Assembly (NCBI RefSeq): GCF_003151135.1
Contig: NZ_QEQK01000005.1
Location: 183,407 to 247,406, forward strand
Direction of reading: 5' to 3'
Length of the DNA stretch: 64,000 nt
Source: Abyssibacter profundi
GTDB taxonomy: Bacteria > Pseudomonadota > Gammaproteobacteria > Nevskiales > OUC007
Position numbers and translations under genes: made by a program. Position 1 is the first letter of the stretch, and every line of letters starts with the position of its first letter. Shown here piece after piece: positions 38,039 to 48,754 of the stretch. The notes under the pieces were generated by a model that was given only the letters and a program-made list of their open reading frames with translations, made no database searches and was not told where the DNA came from.

Positions 38039-38529
38039 GGGCTGTCGGGCAGCTCGGGGGCCGGAATCGTGATTCGGACGCGCTCGGATTCGCCACCTGC
38101 GGCGCGCATGCGTTGATCCGTCAGGTTGTATTCGATCCGGTCTGCCGACAGGGTGTCCGCACCCCGCTCGATTCGCGCCGAGCCCTCCAGCGTTAGCACC
38201 CGGCTGCGGGTGTCGTAGGTCATGGTTCCCGCCGTGGCGATGACGGGGGCGTCGCTGCCCTGGGGTTGGTGGGTCAGCCGGGCCGGTTCTCCGACCATCG
38301 TCGCTGTGAGCGTCTGGGCATCGGGTCGGCTGACGGTGAGCCGATCGCCGGTGAGCGCAATATTTTGCTGGCGCAACTGCACGTTGCCCGAGTAAACGCT
38401 AAAGCCCTTGGACTCGTCGAGTTCCGCGCGGTCCGCATCCACGGTCAGGCGGCCGGACTGGGCAAGCGTGGCGGTGGCGAAGAATAACCCCGCCAGCAGG
38501 GCGCCCATGTGAGGGATCCACTTATTCAT
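38035..38529 (-). CDS. lptA: LPS transport periplasmic protein LptA
   Basis: A 164-residue OstA-family protein that forms the periplasmic bridge between LptC and LptD. A signal peptide (about 1-23, ending ATLAQS) is followed by the beta-jellyroll with [19 protein letters not shown], the classic opening. It overlaps lptC by 8 bases and lptB by 4. Confidence 0.93.
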   Translation of the reverse strand: MNKWIPHMGALLAGLFFATATLAQSGRLTVDADRAELDESKGFSVYSGNVQLRQQNIALTGDRLTVSRPDAQTLTATMVGEPARLTHQPQGSDAPVIATAGTMTYDTRSRVLTLEGSARIERGADTLSADRIEYNLTDQRMRAAGGESERVRITIPAPELPDSP

Positions 38530-39106
38530 TGATCTGCGCTCGCACCTGATTCAGCAGCCTGACCTGGGTTCCGTCGAAAGACGCCACGAGGCCGATGGCC
38601 TGCAGGCGCTGGTCCGGGGTCGTGAGGTCGACCGCGGTGTTGGAGCGTAGCTGCTCGGTTGGCAATTCGACCAGTAGTTGGCTGGTGGTGAAGTCGACCG
38701 GGACACCGGTGTCATCCTGGCCATGGACGTCCACCGAGCCGCTGAGCTCGATGCGGTCCTGATCGGGGGGGACCCGGCCGCTGGGTGAGCGCAAGGTCCA
38801 GACCCCGTCTTGTCCGCCCACATAATCGAGGCCGACATCGCTCAGCGCCAGGCTGCCGTCAGCAAAGTACGTCGCACGGCGAGCCGCCGCGCGGTAGACC
38901 AGTTGGCCCTGTTCGTCGAAGCGTCGCAGGCTCATGTCCGCCAGAAAGGAGCGCGCATCGGGCGGCGGGGCGGTCAGCGGCTCCGGGGTGCTGCGCTCGC
39001 CACGCAGCAGAGAAATCCCTACCGCGCCCATGATGGCCACGGCCAGCAGTGGAATGCCGGGCGCGGTTAGTGCGCTCATTCGCAGGCGGCTCTTGCGCTC
39101 GCTCAT
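38522..39106 (-). CDS. lptC: LPS export protein LptC
   Basis: A 194-residue protein with one N-terminal membrane anchor (about 12-32, PGIPLLAVAIMGAVGISLL) and a periplasmic beta-jellyroll. It hands LPS from LptFG to LptA. Sequence conservation is low in this family, so the call rests on the size, anchor and gene order kdsC-lptC-lptA-lptB. It overlaps kdsC by 4 bases (ATGA). Confidence 0.9.
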   Translation of the reverse strand: MSERKSRLRMSALTAPGIPLLAVAIMGAVGISLLRGERSTPEPLTAPPPDARSFLADMSLRRFDEQGQLVYRAAARRATYFADGSLALSDVGLDYVGGQDGVWTLRSPSGRVPPDQDRIELSGSVDVHGQDDTGVPVDFTTSQLLVELPTEQLRSNTAVDLTTPDQRLQAIGLVASFDGTQVRLLNQVRAQINE

Positions 39107-39603
39107 GTCTGCGCGGCCAGGATGAGGTCGCAGGCTTCACGGACCGCCCCGTGTCCACCGCGGTACTGGCTGATCCAGTGCGCGGCGGCTTGCGCGCTGG
39201 GATGGGCGTCGGCAACGGTGAGCGCCAGGCCCACGCGCTCCAACAAGGGCACGTCGGGGCTGTCGTCGCCCATGCAGGCGACCTCATCGTCCTGCAGTTG
39301 CAGGGTCTCTAGTAAAGCCTCGTAGGTCGGCAGTTTGACCCGGGTCGACAACACAATATGTTCCACACCCAGCGAGCGGAGTCGATTCTGATAGGCCTGC
39401 GACGGCCGGCCGCTGATGACCGCGACCTGAATGCCGGCGTCCAGCAGTAGCCGGATGCCCAGGCCGTCCCGGACGCTGGAGGTCTTAAGCTCGGTGCCGT
39501 CCGGGGCGAGGTACAGCTTGCCGTCGGTGAGCACGCCGTCGATATCCAGCACCACCAGCTTGATGCGCGCGGCGCGCTGCTGGATGTCGTTGGGCCTAGA
39601 CAA
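39103..39603 (-). CDS. kdsC: 3-deoxy-D-manno-octulosonate 8-phosphate phosphatase
   Basis: A 166-residue HAD phosphatase that makes free KDO for LPS. Motif I is LDIDGVLTDG, motif II VISG, the Lys-containing motif is in YEALLETL, and motif IV is GDDSPDVPL. It forms a tetramer and lacks a cap domain, as is normal. It overlaps kdsD by 8 bases. Confidence 0.95.
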   Translation of the reverse strand: MSRPNDIQQRAARIKLVVLDIDGVLTDGKLYLAPDGTELKTSSVRDGLGIRLLLDAGIQVAVISGRPSQAYQNRLRSLGVEHIVLSTRVKLPTYEALLETLQLQDDEVACMGDDSPDVPLLERVGLALTVADAHPSAQAAAHWISQYRGGHGAVREACDLILAAQT

Positions 39604-40579
39604 CGCCGGCTCTCAGTAATTCATGCATGTGGAGCAGCCCCGTTACCCGGCGTTGTTCGTCGCAAACCACCAGGGTGGTGATACTGAAGTCTTGCATGAT
39701 CTTCACGGCTTCCGCGGCCAGGGTGCCGGGTGCGATGGACTTGGGATCAGCTGCCATGACCTCCGTGATCGGCGTGGCGTGCACGTCCAGTCCCCGATCC
39801 AGGGTGCGGCGGAGGTCGCCATCGGTGTAAATCCCCAGCATGTGGCCGTCGGCATCGTCGACCACGGTCATGCCCAGGCCCTTTTGTGTCATCTCGACCA
39901 GGGCCTCGGCCACGGTGACCGTGGCGCCCACGCGCGGGATCCGCTCGCCGGTATGCAGCAACTCGTCAATCTTCAGCAGCAGGCGACGACCCAGCGAACC
40001 GCCCGGATGGGACAGCGCAAAATCGGACTCGGTGAATCCACGGGCTTCCAGCAGGGCCACGGCCAGTGCATCGCCCATCGCCAGGGCGGCTGTCGTGCTG
40101 GCTGTGGGGGCCAGGTTGAGCGGGCAGGCTTCTTTTTCAACGCCGACATTGAGATGCACGTCGGCCATGCGGGCGAGCGTGGATTCCGGTTTGCCGGTCA
40201 TGGCGATTAATGGAACACCCAGGCGCTTGATCAGCGGCAGGATGGCCGTGATCTCCGCTGTCTCGCCCGAGTTAGACAGTGCGAGCACGACGTCGTCGCG
40301 GGTGATCATGCCCAGATCGCCGTGGCTGGCTTCACCAGGGTGGACGAAGAACGCCGGTGTTCCGGTGCTGGCCAGCGTGGCCGCGATCTTGTTGCCGATA
40401 TGTCCCGATTTGCCCATGCCCACGACCACGATGCGGGCCGAGCAGCCAATGCAAAGCTCGCATGCCCGTACGAACGCTTCGTCGATCCGGTCGACCAGTC
40501 GCTCGATGGCGTCACGTTCGATTCGCAGTACCGAGACGCCCAGGGCGCGAATCTGATCTGGATGCAGTGTTGTCATCAA
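39596..40579 (-). CDS. kdsD: Arabinose-5-phosphate isomerase
   Basis: First enzyme of KDO synthesis, turning ribulose 5-phosphate into arabinose 5-phosphate. It has 327 residues. The SIS domain (about 35-180) has GMGKSGHIGNKIAATL and STGTPAFFVHPGEASHGD; paired CBS domains follow (about 205-325). It lies 1 base after the antiporter stop and overlaps kdsC, forming the expected LPS gene run. Confidence 0.96.
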   Translation of the reverse strand: MMTTLHPDQIRALGVSVLRIERDAIERLVDRIDEAFVRACELCIGCSARIVVVGMGKSGHIGNKIAATLASTGTPAFFVHPGEASHGDLGMITRDDVVLALSNSGETAEITAILPLIKRLGVPLIAMTGKPESTLARMADVHLNVGVEKEACPLNLAPTASTTAALAMGDALAVALLEARGFTESDFALSHPGGSLGRRLLLKIDELLHTGERIPRVGATVTVAEALVEMTQKGLGMTVVDDADGHMLGIYTDGDLRRTLDRGLDVHATPITEVMAADPKSIAPGTLAAEAVKIMQDFSITTLVVCDEQRRVTGLLHMHELLRAGVV

Positions 40580-40580
40580 C

Positions 40581-41552
40581 CTATCCCGCGATCAACAAGA
40601 TGGATGTATAGCCGACGAAGGCCAGCAGCAGCAGGCTGCCTTCCAGTCGCGTGACCCGCCCGGGGCCCCGCCAGCCAACGCACATGAGGTAGAGCACAGC
40701 GGTCAGGCCCAGCATGACGGGTAGATCGCGCGTGAGCACGGCGGCTTCGACAGCGCCGGGCGCGATCAGTGCTGGCATGGCCAGCACCACCAGCAAATTG
40801 AACATGTTGGAACCGAGGACGTTGCCCAGCGCGATCTCGGGTTCGCCCTTCAATGCGCCGGCGACCGAAGCCGCAAGCTCCGGCAGGCTGGTGCCCAGCG
40901 CCACAATGGTCAGGCCGATCACCAGGTCGCTGAGGCCAAAGGCATTCGCCAGGTTCACGGCGCCCCAGACCAGAATCTGTGACGACAGGGGCAGGGCGAT
41001 CAGGCCCACCACCGTCCACAGGACGGCGCGGCCGATGGGTGCCTGTTCCGGCACATCCAGCGCCATCTCATCATCCAGTGCCGTGCTGGTGCCACTGCGG
41101 GCCATGCGAGCCATCCAGACCAGCGTGCCCAGCAGGCCAACGGCCAGCACGCCGCCGTCTACCCGGGTAAGGTCGCCATCGGCCATCAGCACGGTCGCGC
41201 CGACGCAGACCAGCGAGAGCACCGGCAGCTCGCGCTTGAGCACGGAGTTCTGCACGACCAGCGGTGCGACCAGGGCGGTGACGCCAAGAATCAACGCGAT
41301 GTTGGTGACGTTGGAGCCGATCGCATTGCCGATTGCCAGGCCGGGTTTGTCTTGCAGCGCGGCGACACCGGCGACGAACATTTCAGGCGCCGAGGTGCCG
41401 AGTCCGACAACGGTGAGGCCGACTAGCAGCTTGGGGACGCCCAGATCTTGCGCCAATGCGGCGGCGCCGGCGATGAAGCGGTCGGCGCCCCAGATCAGCA
41501 AGACGAATCCGACGACGATGGCGCCAAGGCTAAGCAGCAGGGTGGGGTCCAA
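40581..41552 (-). CDS. Calcium/sodium antiporter (CaxA/YrbG-like)
   Basis: A cation exchanger with about ten membrane helices and two Na_Ca_ex repeats: GLGTSAPEM with GNAIGSNVTNI in the first half and ALGTSLPEL with GNVLGSNMFNL in the second. The likely start is the TTG at 41552, giving MDPTLLLSLGA and 323 residues, close to YrbG. An upstream GTG at 41600 would add a basic, non-membrane extension. It heads the kdsD-kdsC-lpt run as in E. coli. Confidence 0.92.
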   Translation of the reverse strand: MDPTLLLSLGAIVVGFVLLIWGADRFIAGAAALAQDLGVPKLLVGLTVVGLGTSAPEMFVAGVAALQDKPGLAIGNAIGSNVTNIALILGVTALVAPLVVQNSVLKRELPVLSLVCVGATVLMADGDLTRVDGGVLAVGLLGTLVWMARMARSGTSTALDDEMALDVPEQAPIGRAVLWTVVGLIALPLSSQILVWGAVNLANAFGLSDLVIGLTIVALGTSLPELAASVAGALKGEPEIALGNVLGSNMFNLLVVLAMPALIAPGAVEAAVLTRDLPVMLGLTAVLYLMCVGWRGPGRVTRLEGSLLLLAFVGYTSILLIAG

Positions 41553-41600
41553 TCGAGAGCCGCGCGGTACAGATGGGCGGCGAATGATAACGGACCGCAC

Positions 41601-41888
41601 CCGGGCAGCGCTGTGCAGTTTCGGCTGTAGGGTTTATTTACTATGTCCCTGGTCGTAAGTTCCGTTCACACTGCGTAGCACAAACACAAGGTGCGGCCGA
41701 CAGAGCTGGCACGAGGAGACGGCGACCCTGAGGGCGCCTTGTCAACGGCTGGGAGTCCAATGCCGTTTGGCGATTGCTGACACGACCGGGGATCGCGTCA
41801 GCGGGGGATTGCATCCGCTTTCCCGATGCGCCGCCGATTCCGTTCGGCGGCGCTCTTGTTTCTGGCATTCGCGCACTCGGCGAGCGTG
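41601..41888 (+). ncRNA. Unassigned structured intergenic region, possible small RNA
   Basis: This 288-base gap has no credible ORF. On the plus strand it folds into several hairpins: GGCG/CGCC with inner CCC/GGG near 41721-41738, AACGGC/GCCGTT near 41743-41767, and AGCGG/CCGCT near 41799-41818. It then ends in a perfect 10-bp hairpin, GCGCCGCCGA (41828-41837) with TCGGCGGCGC (41844-41853), followed by TCTTGTTTCT. That looks like a rho-independent terminator, yet no plus-strand gene lies upstream. A TACTAT -10-like element at 41639 would give a transcript of about 200 bases. I compared it with 6S and SRP RNA from memory and saw no match. Confidence 0.35.
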
Positions 41889-43322
41889 CTAGCCCTTGAT
41901 CTTGTCGTAGGCCGCCAGCGCGGCCTGCCGGCTGGATTTCAGATCGACGATGGGCTGCGGATAGTCTTTGCCGATGCGTACACCCGCACGGCGAAGCAGG
42001 TGGTCCGGCGCAGTCCAAGGAGCGTGGATGTGGCGATCGGGCAGTTTCGAGAGCTCGGGCACGAACCGGCGCACGTAGTGGCCCTTGGGGTCGAATTTCT
42101 CTCCCTGGGAAACCGGGTTGAAAATGCGGAAATACGGTGCCGCATCGGCGCCGCAGCCCGCAATCCACTGCCAACCCAGCGTGTTATTGGCCAGGTCAGC
42201 ATCGACCAGGGTGTCCCAGAACCACCGGGCACCGGTCTGCCAGTGATGGCGCAGGTTTTTGGTCAGCAAGCTGCCCACGATCATGCGCACGCGATTGTGC
42301 ATCCAGCCGGTCTGCCACAGCTGGCGCATGCCGGCATCGACAATAGGAATGCCCGTTTGGCCCTGCTGCCAAGCATTAAGGTCGGTGTCGCGACCCGCCC
42401 ACTCGAATCCACGAAACCGCGGGTTCAAGGGTTGATCCAGGGTCTCCGGGTAGTGGAACAGCAGGTGGTGTGCGAATTCCCGCCAGGCGATCTCCGACAA
42501 GAATTTGTCCGCTTGCTGGGCGCTGCGTGTCCGGCCATCGTCGGAACTGGCGGCATCGACCGCCGCCACCACCTGACGCGGGCCGATCTCACCGAAGTGC
42601 AAATGCGGCGACAGCCCGGAGGTCGCGTCCAGGTCCGGGCGGTTGCGCCCCTCGTCGTAGTCGTCCAGCGCATGCTGCAAGAATCGTTGCAAGCGCTGCT
42701 CTGCACCCGCGCTGCCGGGTGTCCAGTGGGCGCCGAAGCCGTCTGCCCAATTGAGGCGTGGGTGTAGCTGCAGGCTGTCGATTGACCCGGTGTCGATCTC
42801 CGGTGCAGGCGGTAGGGCCGGCGTCGGGCAGGGGGGCACGGCACCCACCTGTTCGCGAATCGATTTCCAGAAGGGCGTAAACACCCGATATGGGCCGCCA
42901 CTCTTGGTCTCCACAGTCCAGGGTTCGTTGAGTAACGCGGCGTTGAAGCTCCGGACTTCGACGCCATCGGCGCGCAGCGCGTCCTTGATGTTCCGGTCGC
43001 GCGTCCGGGCCATGGGCGTGTAGAGCCGGTTCCAATAGACGCTATTGGCTCCCGTGGCCTGAAGGCATTGCCGTATGACATCGAGGCTGTCTCCGCGCCG
43101 GACTACGAGTTGGCTACCGGCATCGTCCAGCTGCCGCGACAACGCCTGCAGGCTGTGGTGTAGCCACCACTGGCTGGCGGCGCCTGCTGTCCACGGGGCG
43201 TCCTCGTCCGGTGCGTGGATGTACAGCACGAGTAGACGCTCGGCGGACTGGGCAGCCCGGTGTAGCGCTGGATTGTCTGCGAGGCGCAGATCGCGCCGGA
43301 GCCAAACGATGCGGGTGGTCAT
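41889..43322 (-). CDS. phr: Deoxyribodipyrimidine photolyase
   Basis: Light-driven repair of cyclobutane pyrimidine dimers. It has 477 residues. The N-terminal antenna domain begins VWLRRDLRLADNPAL; the FAD domain has SGLSPHLHFGEI, GIPIVDAGMRQLW and TGWMHNRVRM, and ends with NTLGWQWIAGCGADAAPYFR and NPVSQGEKFDP-type motifs. This fits CPD class I photolyases. It lies between the antiporter and the ABC transporter genes. Confidence 0.96.
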   Translation of the reverse strand: MTTRIVWLRRDLRLADNPALHRAAQSAERLLVLYIHAPDEDAPWTAGAASQWWLHHSLQALSRQLDDAGSQLVVRRGDSLDVIRQCLQATGANSVYWNRLYTPMARTRDRNIKDALRADGVEVRSFNAALLNEPWTVETKSGGPYRVFTPFWKSIREQVGAVPPCPTPALPPAPEIDTGSIDSLQLHPRLNWADGFGAHWTPGSAGAEQRLQRFLQHALDDYDEGRNRPDLDATSGLSPHLHFGEIGPRQVVAAVDAASSDDGRTRSAQQADKFLSEIAWREFAHHLLFHYPETLDQPLNPRFRGFEWAGRDTDLNAWQQGQTGIPIVDAGMRQLWQTGWMHNRVRMIVGSLLTKNLRHHWQTGARWFWDTLVDADLANNTLGWQWIAGCGADAAPYFRIFNPVSQGEKFDPKGHYVRRFVPELSKLPDRHIHAPWTAPDHLLRRAGVRIGKDYPQPIVDLKSSRQAALAAYDKIKG

Positions 43323-43365
43323 GAGCCAGCGAACTCCTCGTTCAGGACAGGAACTATCAGGCCCG

Positions 43366-43371
43366 TATAAT
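43366..43371 (+). promoter_or_regulatory. TATAAT -10 element before the ABC exporter operon
   Basis: A perfect TATAAT is 31 bases before the ATG of the ABC ATPase gene, in the divergent gap with phr. No good -35 is visible at 16-18 bases, so an activator or an extended element may be needed. Confidence 0.45.
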
Positions 43372-43401
43372 GCGCGGCCTTTTCCACGCTAGCCGAGCGG
43401 A

Positions 43402-44316
43402 ATGACCCAAGCGATTCGTGTCGAGGACGTGCATAAGCGATTCGGTTCGCTGCACGCGCTAAAAGGCGTCAGTTTCGGGATAGAGCAGGGAGAGTATTTC
43501 GGCCTGCTCGGCCCCAATGGGGCCGGCAAATCCACCCTGATCAACATCACGGCGGGACTGGTCCGCGCGACGGCCGGTGCGGTTGCGGTGATGGGGCACG
43601 ATGTGGTCGGCGCGTTCCGCCCGGCCCGCCAGTCGTTGGGTGTCGTGCCGCAGGAGATCGTTTACGACCCGTTTTTTTCGGTGCGCGACATTTTGCGAAT
43701 CCAGGCTGGCTACTTCGGATGCGGCAAGAGCGTCTGGCCCTGGGTGGACGAACTGTTGGAGCGGCTGGACCTGACGGACAAGTGCGATGCCAGTATCCGG
43801 CAGTTGTCGGGTGGCATGAAGCGCCGGGTGCTCATTGCTCAGGCGCTGGTCCACCGGCCGCCCGTGGTCATCCTAGACGAACCAACAGCCGGCGTGGATG
43901 TGGAGCTGCGACGCACGCTCTGGGCCTTTACCCGCGAGCTACACGCCGCAGGCCACACCATCGTGCTGACCACCCATTACCTGGAGGAGGCGGAGGCGCT
44001 TTGTGAGCGCATTGCCATCATGGACCGCGGGGAACTCCGGGCATTGGAGCGGACGGATGACTTTCTCAAGCGGCACCCGTTTCGTTTCCTGCGTCTGAGC
44101 ATCGATGGGCCGGGCAGTTTGCCTCAGGGCATCGAGTCGCTGGTCTGCGAGCGCCAGGGCCCGGAGTTGGAGCTGCGGCTCACCCGGGGCCAGGACTCGG
44201 TGGCCGATGTGCTTGACGGCCTGCGCGATGCTGGATTCCGGGTCACCGACGTGCACACGCGAGAACCCAGTCTGGAAGACATCTTTGTCGAATTGACAGG
44301 AGATCAGAGTGACTGA
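43402..44316 (+). CDS. ABC transporter ATP-binding protein (YadG-like)
   Basis: A 304-residue ABC ATPase with Walker A GPNGAGKST (about 38-46), signature LSGGMKRRV, Walker B VVILDEPTAGVD and switch His in TTHYLEEAEAL. The C-terminal 80 residues form the DUF4162-like extension of the drug/polysaccharide exporter group. It overlaps the permease gene by 8 bases. The pair resembles E. coli YadGH; the substrate is unknown. Confidence 0.92.
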   Translation: MTQAIRVEDVHKRFGSLHALKGVSFGIEQGEYFGLLGPNGAGKSTLINITAGLVRATAGAVAVMGHDVVGAFRPARQSLGVVPQEIVYDPFFSVRDILRIQAGYFGCGKSVWPWVDELLERLDLTDKCDASIRQLSGGMKRRVLIAQALVHRPPVVILDEPTAGVDVELRRTLWAFTRELHAAGHTIVLTTHYLEEAEALCERIAIMDRGELRALERTDDFLKRHPFRFLRLSIDGPGSLPQGIESLVCERQGPELELRLTRGQDSVADVLDGLRDAGFRVTDVHTREPSLEDIFVELTGDQSD

Positions 44317-45112
44317 GCGCGCCCAGCCCATGCAGGCCCAGGATCGCCGTTTTAATCCCTTGGGTACCTGGACGTTGTTCCAGAAAGAAGTGCGGCGTTT
44401 CATGAGCGTGATTGGCCAGACCGTGCTGGCGCCGGTCATCACCGCCGTGTTGTACCTGCTGGTGTTCCAGCACGTGCTGGAAGACCGCGTGAATGTTTAC
44501 CCCGGCGTTGGATACACGGCTTTCCTGATCCCGGGGCTCATCATGATGAGCATCATTCAGAACGCCTTCGCGAATACCTCGTCCTCGCTGACGCAGTCCA
44601 AGATCATGGGCAATCTGGTGTTCCTGCTGTTCGCGCCGTTGTCCGCGGTTGAAATTTTTGTCGCGTTTGTCGGTGCGGCCATTGTTCGGGCGGCCTGCGT
44701 GGCCACCGTGCTGTACGCGGTGGGCTGGCTGTTCATTCCCTTGCCCCTACAGGCGCCGGCGGCAGCGATTGGCATGCTGGTGCTCGCGGCAGGCTGTCTC
44801 GCCGTATTCGGATTAATCGCGGGCATTCTGGCGCAGAAGTTCGATCATTTGGCCGCATTCCAGAACTTCTTCATCATGCCGTTCTCGTTCTTGTCTGGTG
44901 TGTTCTACTCCATACATTCGCTCCCTGAATTCTGGGAGCAGGCCTCCCGATTCAACCCGTTTTTCTACATGATTGATGGGTTCCGGTATGGCTTCTTCGG
45001 TGTGGCAGACGCGCCGATTACTCACTCGCTGGTCGTCGTGGCCGGCTTTTTCCTATTGCTCTCGGTCGTGGCTCTTTGGATGCTGCGCGCCGGGTACAAG
45101 ATCCGCAGCTAG
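44309..45112 (+). CDS. ABC-2 type transporter permease (YadH-like)
   Basis: A 267-residue inner-membrane protein with six predicted helices and the ABC-2 signature region QKFDHLAAFQNFFIMPFSFL followed by LSGVFYSIHSLPE. It starts with GTG at 44309, AGGAGATCAGA lying just upstream, inside the end of the ATPase gene. It forms an exporter with the ATPase. It sits just before ibaG-murA, where E. coli and Pseudomonas carry the mla operon. Confidence 0.92.
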   Translation: MTERAQPMQAQDRRFNPLGTWTLFQKEVRRFMSVIGQTVLAPVITAVLYLLVFQHVLEDRVNVYPGVGYTAFLIPGLIMMSIIQNAFANTSSSLTQSKIMGNLVFLLFAPLSAVEIFVAFVGAAIVRAACVATVLYAVGWLFIPLPLQAPAAAIGMLVLAAGCLAVFGLIAGILAQKFDHLAAFQNFFIMPFSFLSGVFYSIHSLPEFWEQASRFNPFFYMIDGFRYGFFGVADAPITHSLVVVAGFFLLLSVVALWMLRAGYKIRS

Positions 45113-45126
45113 GCGCGGGGATACCC

Positions 45127-45354
45127 ATGGATGCACTCACCATCAAAACATTGATTGAAGCCGGCCTGCCTGACGCCCAGGTCGAGGTGCTGGGCGATGA
45201 CGGTCAGCATTTTCAGGCGACGGTGGTTTCACCGTCCTTTGCCGGGCAGTCGGTCGTGGCCTGTCACCGGCAGGTTTATGCCGCGCTGGGTGACCGGATG
45301 GGGACCGAGATTCATGCCCTGCAGTTGCGCACCCGCGCTCCTGACGCAAGCTAG
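45127..45354 (+). CDS. ibaG: BolA family protein IbaG
   Basis: A 75-residue BolA-fold protein. It has IEAGLPDAQVEVLGDDGQH, then the ATVVSPSFAGQSVVACHRQVYAAL region (given here as ATVVSPSFAGQ and CHRQVYAAL), with a conserved His before the last helix. IbaG is linked to acid stress and iron-sulfur handling with glutaredoxin. It lies 12 bases before murA, the conserved arrangement. Confidence 0.9.
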   Translation: MDALTIKTLIEAGLPDAQVEVLGDDGQHFQATVVSPSFAGQSVVACHRQVYAALGDRMGTEIHALQLRTRAPDAS

Positions 45355-46623
<1,269 letters not shown>

Positions 46624-46650
46624 CGACCAGACCAACACCGGGCCCGCCCC

Positions 46651-47280
46651 ATGCTATCGATTGCTGTCTCCAAAGGCCGGATTCTCAAGGACACGTTGCC
46701 GCTGTTGGCGGCCGCCGGTATCGAGCCCATCGAGGATCCGCATACCAGCCGCAAGCTGATATTCGAGACGCGGGCAGGCACCGCAAAGCTCATCGTCATC
46801 CGCGCGTCCGATGTGCCGACCTTCGTCGAACACGGGGCGGCAGATGTCGGCATCGCGGGCAAAGATATCCTGATGGAGCATGGCGGCGACGCCGTTTACG
46901 AACCCCTGGACCTGGGCATTGCCCGGTGTCGCCTCATGGTCGCCGGGCGACCGGGCTGCCTCGATGTGGGGCAGCGCCGCCTGCGCGTGGCCACGAAATA
47001 TGTTGAGACCACCCGTCGATTCTTTGCGGCGCAGGGCCGGCAGGTGGAACTGATCAAGCTCTACGGGTCCATGGAGCTGGCGCCGCTGGTGGGTCTAGCC
47101 GACGCGATCGTCGATTTGGTCGACACCGGCAACACCCTGCGGGCGAATGGCCTGGAGCCCATGGATCCGGTGGCCGAGATCAGCTCCCGGCTCATCGTCA
47201 ACAAAACGGCGATGAAGATGAAGCATGCTGAGGTGCAGCAGCTCATCGACGTATTGGCGAGGGCGACCGATGGCGCTTGA
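46651..47280 (+). CDS. hisG: ATP phosphoribosyltransferase, short form
   Basis: First enzyme of histidine synthesis. At 209 residues it is the short HisG, which lacks the C-terminal regulatory domain and needs HisZ as partner. Family segments are [28 protein letters not shown] and [19 protein letters not shown]. No hisZ is in the window. It overlaps hisD by 11 bases. Confidence 0.95.
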   Translation: MLSIAVSKGRILKDTLPLLAAAGIEPIEDPHTSRKLIFETRAGTAKLIVIRASDVPTFVEHGAADVGIAGKDILMEHGGDAVYEPLDLGIARCRLMVAGRPGCLDVGQRRLRVATKYVETTRRFFAAQGRQVELIKLYGSMELAPLVGLADAIVDLVDTGNTLRANGLEPMDPVAEISSRLIVNKTAMKMKHAEVQQLIDVLARATDGA

Positions 47281-48577
47281 GATTCAGCAGTTCACGTCCA
47301 GTGACCCGGATTTCTGGTCCCGGGTGGACGCGCTGGCAACCAGCGATGCGGCGGAGCGTCCCGAGGTGCGCGAGGCGGCGGAGTCGATTTGCCGCGATGT
47401 GCGGACGCGCGGCGATGCCGCGGTGCTGGAGTACACGCGGCGATTTGACCGGCGCGAGGATGTGGCCGACATCGACGCGCTGCGGTTAAGCCCTGATGCC
47501 ATGCGTGCGGCCTATGAGTCGCTGGATTCGGCTGCACGCAGCACCTTGACCCAAACGCATGATCGGCTGGTGCGATTCGCCGAGCAGCAGGTCGCGACCA
47601 GCTGGCGCATCACGGACGAGCTGGGCTGCGAGTTGGGTGAGCAGGTGACGCCGCTGGACCGTGCGGGACTGTACGTGCCCGGGGGCAAGGCCAGCTATCC
47701 CTCGTCGCTGCTGATGAACGCGGTGCCGGCGCGCGTTGCCGGCGTTGGTGAGTTGATCATGGTTGCGCCGACGCCGGATGGCGCCATCAACCCCTGGGTG
47801 TTGGCCGCTGCGCATCTGATTGGTGTGGATCACGCATTCTGCATCGGTGGCGCCCAGGCCGTCGCAGCGATGGCCTACGGGACCGAAACGATTCCCGCCG
47901 TGGACAAGATCGTGGGGCCGGGCAATGCCTACGTCACGGCCGCCAAGCGCTATGTGTTCGGGACGGTTGGCATCGATAAGCTGGCCGGTCCGTCGGAGAT
48001 TCTGGTGATCTGCGATGGGCAGACCGAGGTCGACTGGACCGTGTTGGATCTGTTCTCACAGGCCGAGCACGATGAAGATGCACAGGCCGTGCTGGTCTGC
48101 CCGGATGCCGATTATCTCGCTGCCGTGCGAGATCGTGCCGATCAGCTGGCCAGCGCCCAGCCACGCGAGGCGATCATCCGCCAGTCACTGGCTGCCCGAG
48201 GGGCCTTGGTCCAGGTCGACGACCTAAGCCAGGCGGCTGCCGTGGCCAACCGGCTGGCGCCGGAACATTTGGAACTCTCGGTCGCCGATCCCGACGCGCT
48301 GCTGTCGCAGATCCGGCATGCCGGCGCGGTTTTTATGGGGCGTCATACACCGGAAGCTTTCGGTGATTACTGCGCAGGCCCCAATCATGTTCTGCCGACC
48401 GGGCGTGGCGCGCGTTTTTCGTCGCCGCTGGGCGTGCATGATTTCCAAAAGCGAACCAGTCTGATCAAGGCGGGGCCAGAAGCGGCGGCGGCATTGGCGC
48501 CGTTGGCGGGGCATTTCGCCGACGTGGAGGGCTTGACAGCCCATGCGCAATCCGCGCGCCTGCGAGGTGGTGCGTAG
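47270..48577 (+). CDS. hisD: Histidinol dehydrogenase
   Basis: Zinc enzyme that oxidises L-histidinol to L-histidine with two NAD+. It has 435 residues. Segments include [38 protein letters not shown], the [13 protein letters not shown]n-site region and the [15 protein letters not shown]-terminal part. It starts 8 codons before the end of an overlapping hisG reading frame. In Pseudomonas hisC follows; here it does not. Confidence 0.97.
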   Translation: MALEIQQFTSSDPDFWSRVDALATSDAAERPEVREAAESICRDVRTRGDAAVLEYTRRFDRREDVADIDALRLSPDAMRAAYESLDSAARSTLTQTHDRLVRFAEQQVATSWRITDELGCELGEQVTPLDRAGLYVPGGKASYPSSLLMNAVPARVAGVGELIMVAPTPDGAINPWVLAAAHLIGVDHAFCIGGAQAVAAMAYGTETIPAVDKIVGPGNAYVTAAKRYVFGTVGIDKLAGPSEILVICDGQTEVDWTVLDLFSQAEHDEDAQAVLVCPDADYLAAVRDRADQLASAQPREAIIRQSLAARGALVQVDDLSQAAAVANRLAPEHLELSVADPDALLSQIRHAGAVFMGRHTPEAFGDYCAGPNHVLPTGRGARFSSPLGVHDFQKRTSLIKAGPEAAAALAPLAGHFADVEGLTAHAQSARLRGGA

Positions 48578-48614
48578 CGCTTGGGCAGCGGCCGGATTAG
48601 AGAGGTCGCTGTGC

Positions 48615-48744
48615 TATACTCGCGCACTGCCTGAGCGAACCGGACTCTCCGGGTGTGCGCGCCGCACTGCGGTGCGTCAGTCCACGCCGCCAGGCGCCAC
48701 ATTCGTGGTCAATCCAACGTTGTCAATTCAAGTTGTCAATCAAT
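48615..48744 (+). promoter_or_regulatory. petA promoter -10 and repeat-bearing leader
   Basis: TATACT at 48615-48620 is the best -10 before petABC; the -35 is poor. The leader of about 130 bases can form CGCGCAC/GTGCGCG (48621-48627 with 48655-48661) enclosing CCGGA/TCCGG (48640-48652). It then carries three near-copies of GTCAATNCAA starting at 48708, 48722 and 48735, at 13-14 base steps, ending just before the ribosome site. Confidence 0.45.
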
Positions 48745-48754
48745 TAGGGGCAGC

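Noticed and set aside
41641..41860. 6S RNA or SRP RNA at the structured intergenic segment
   Set aside because: The ends do not pair as in 6S RNA and the SRP GGAAGNAGC-type loop is missing.
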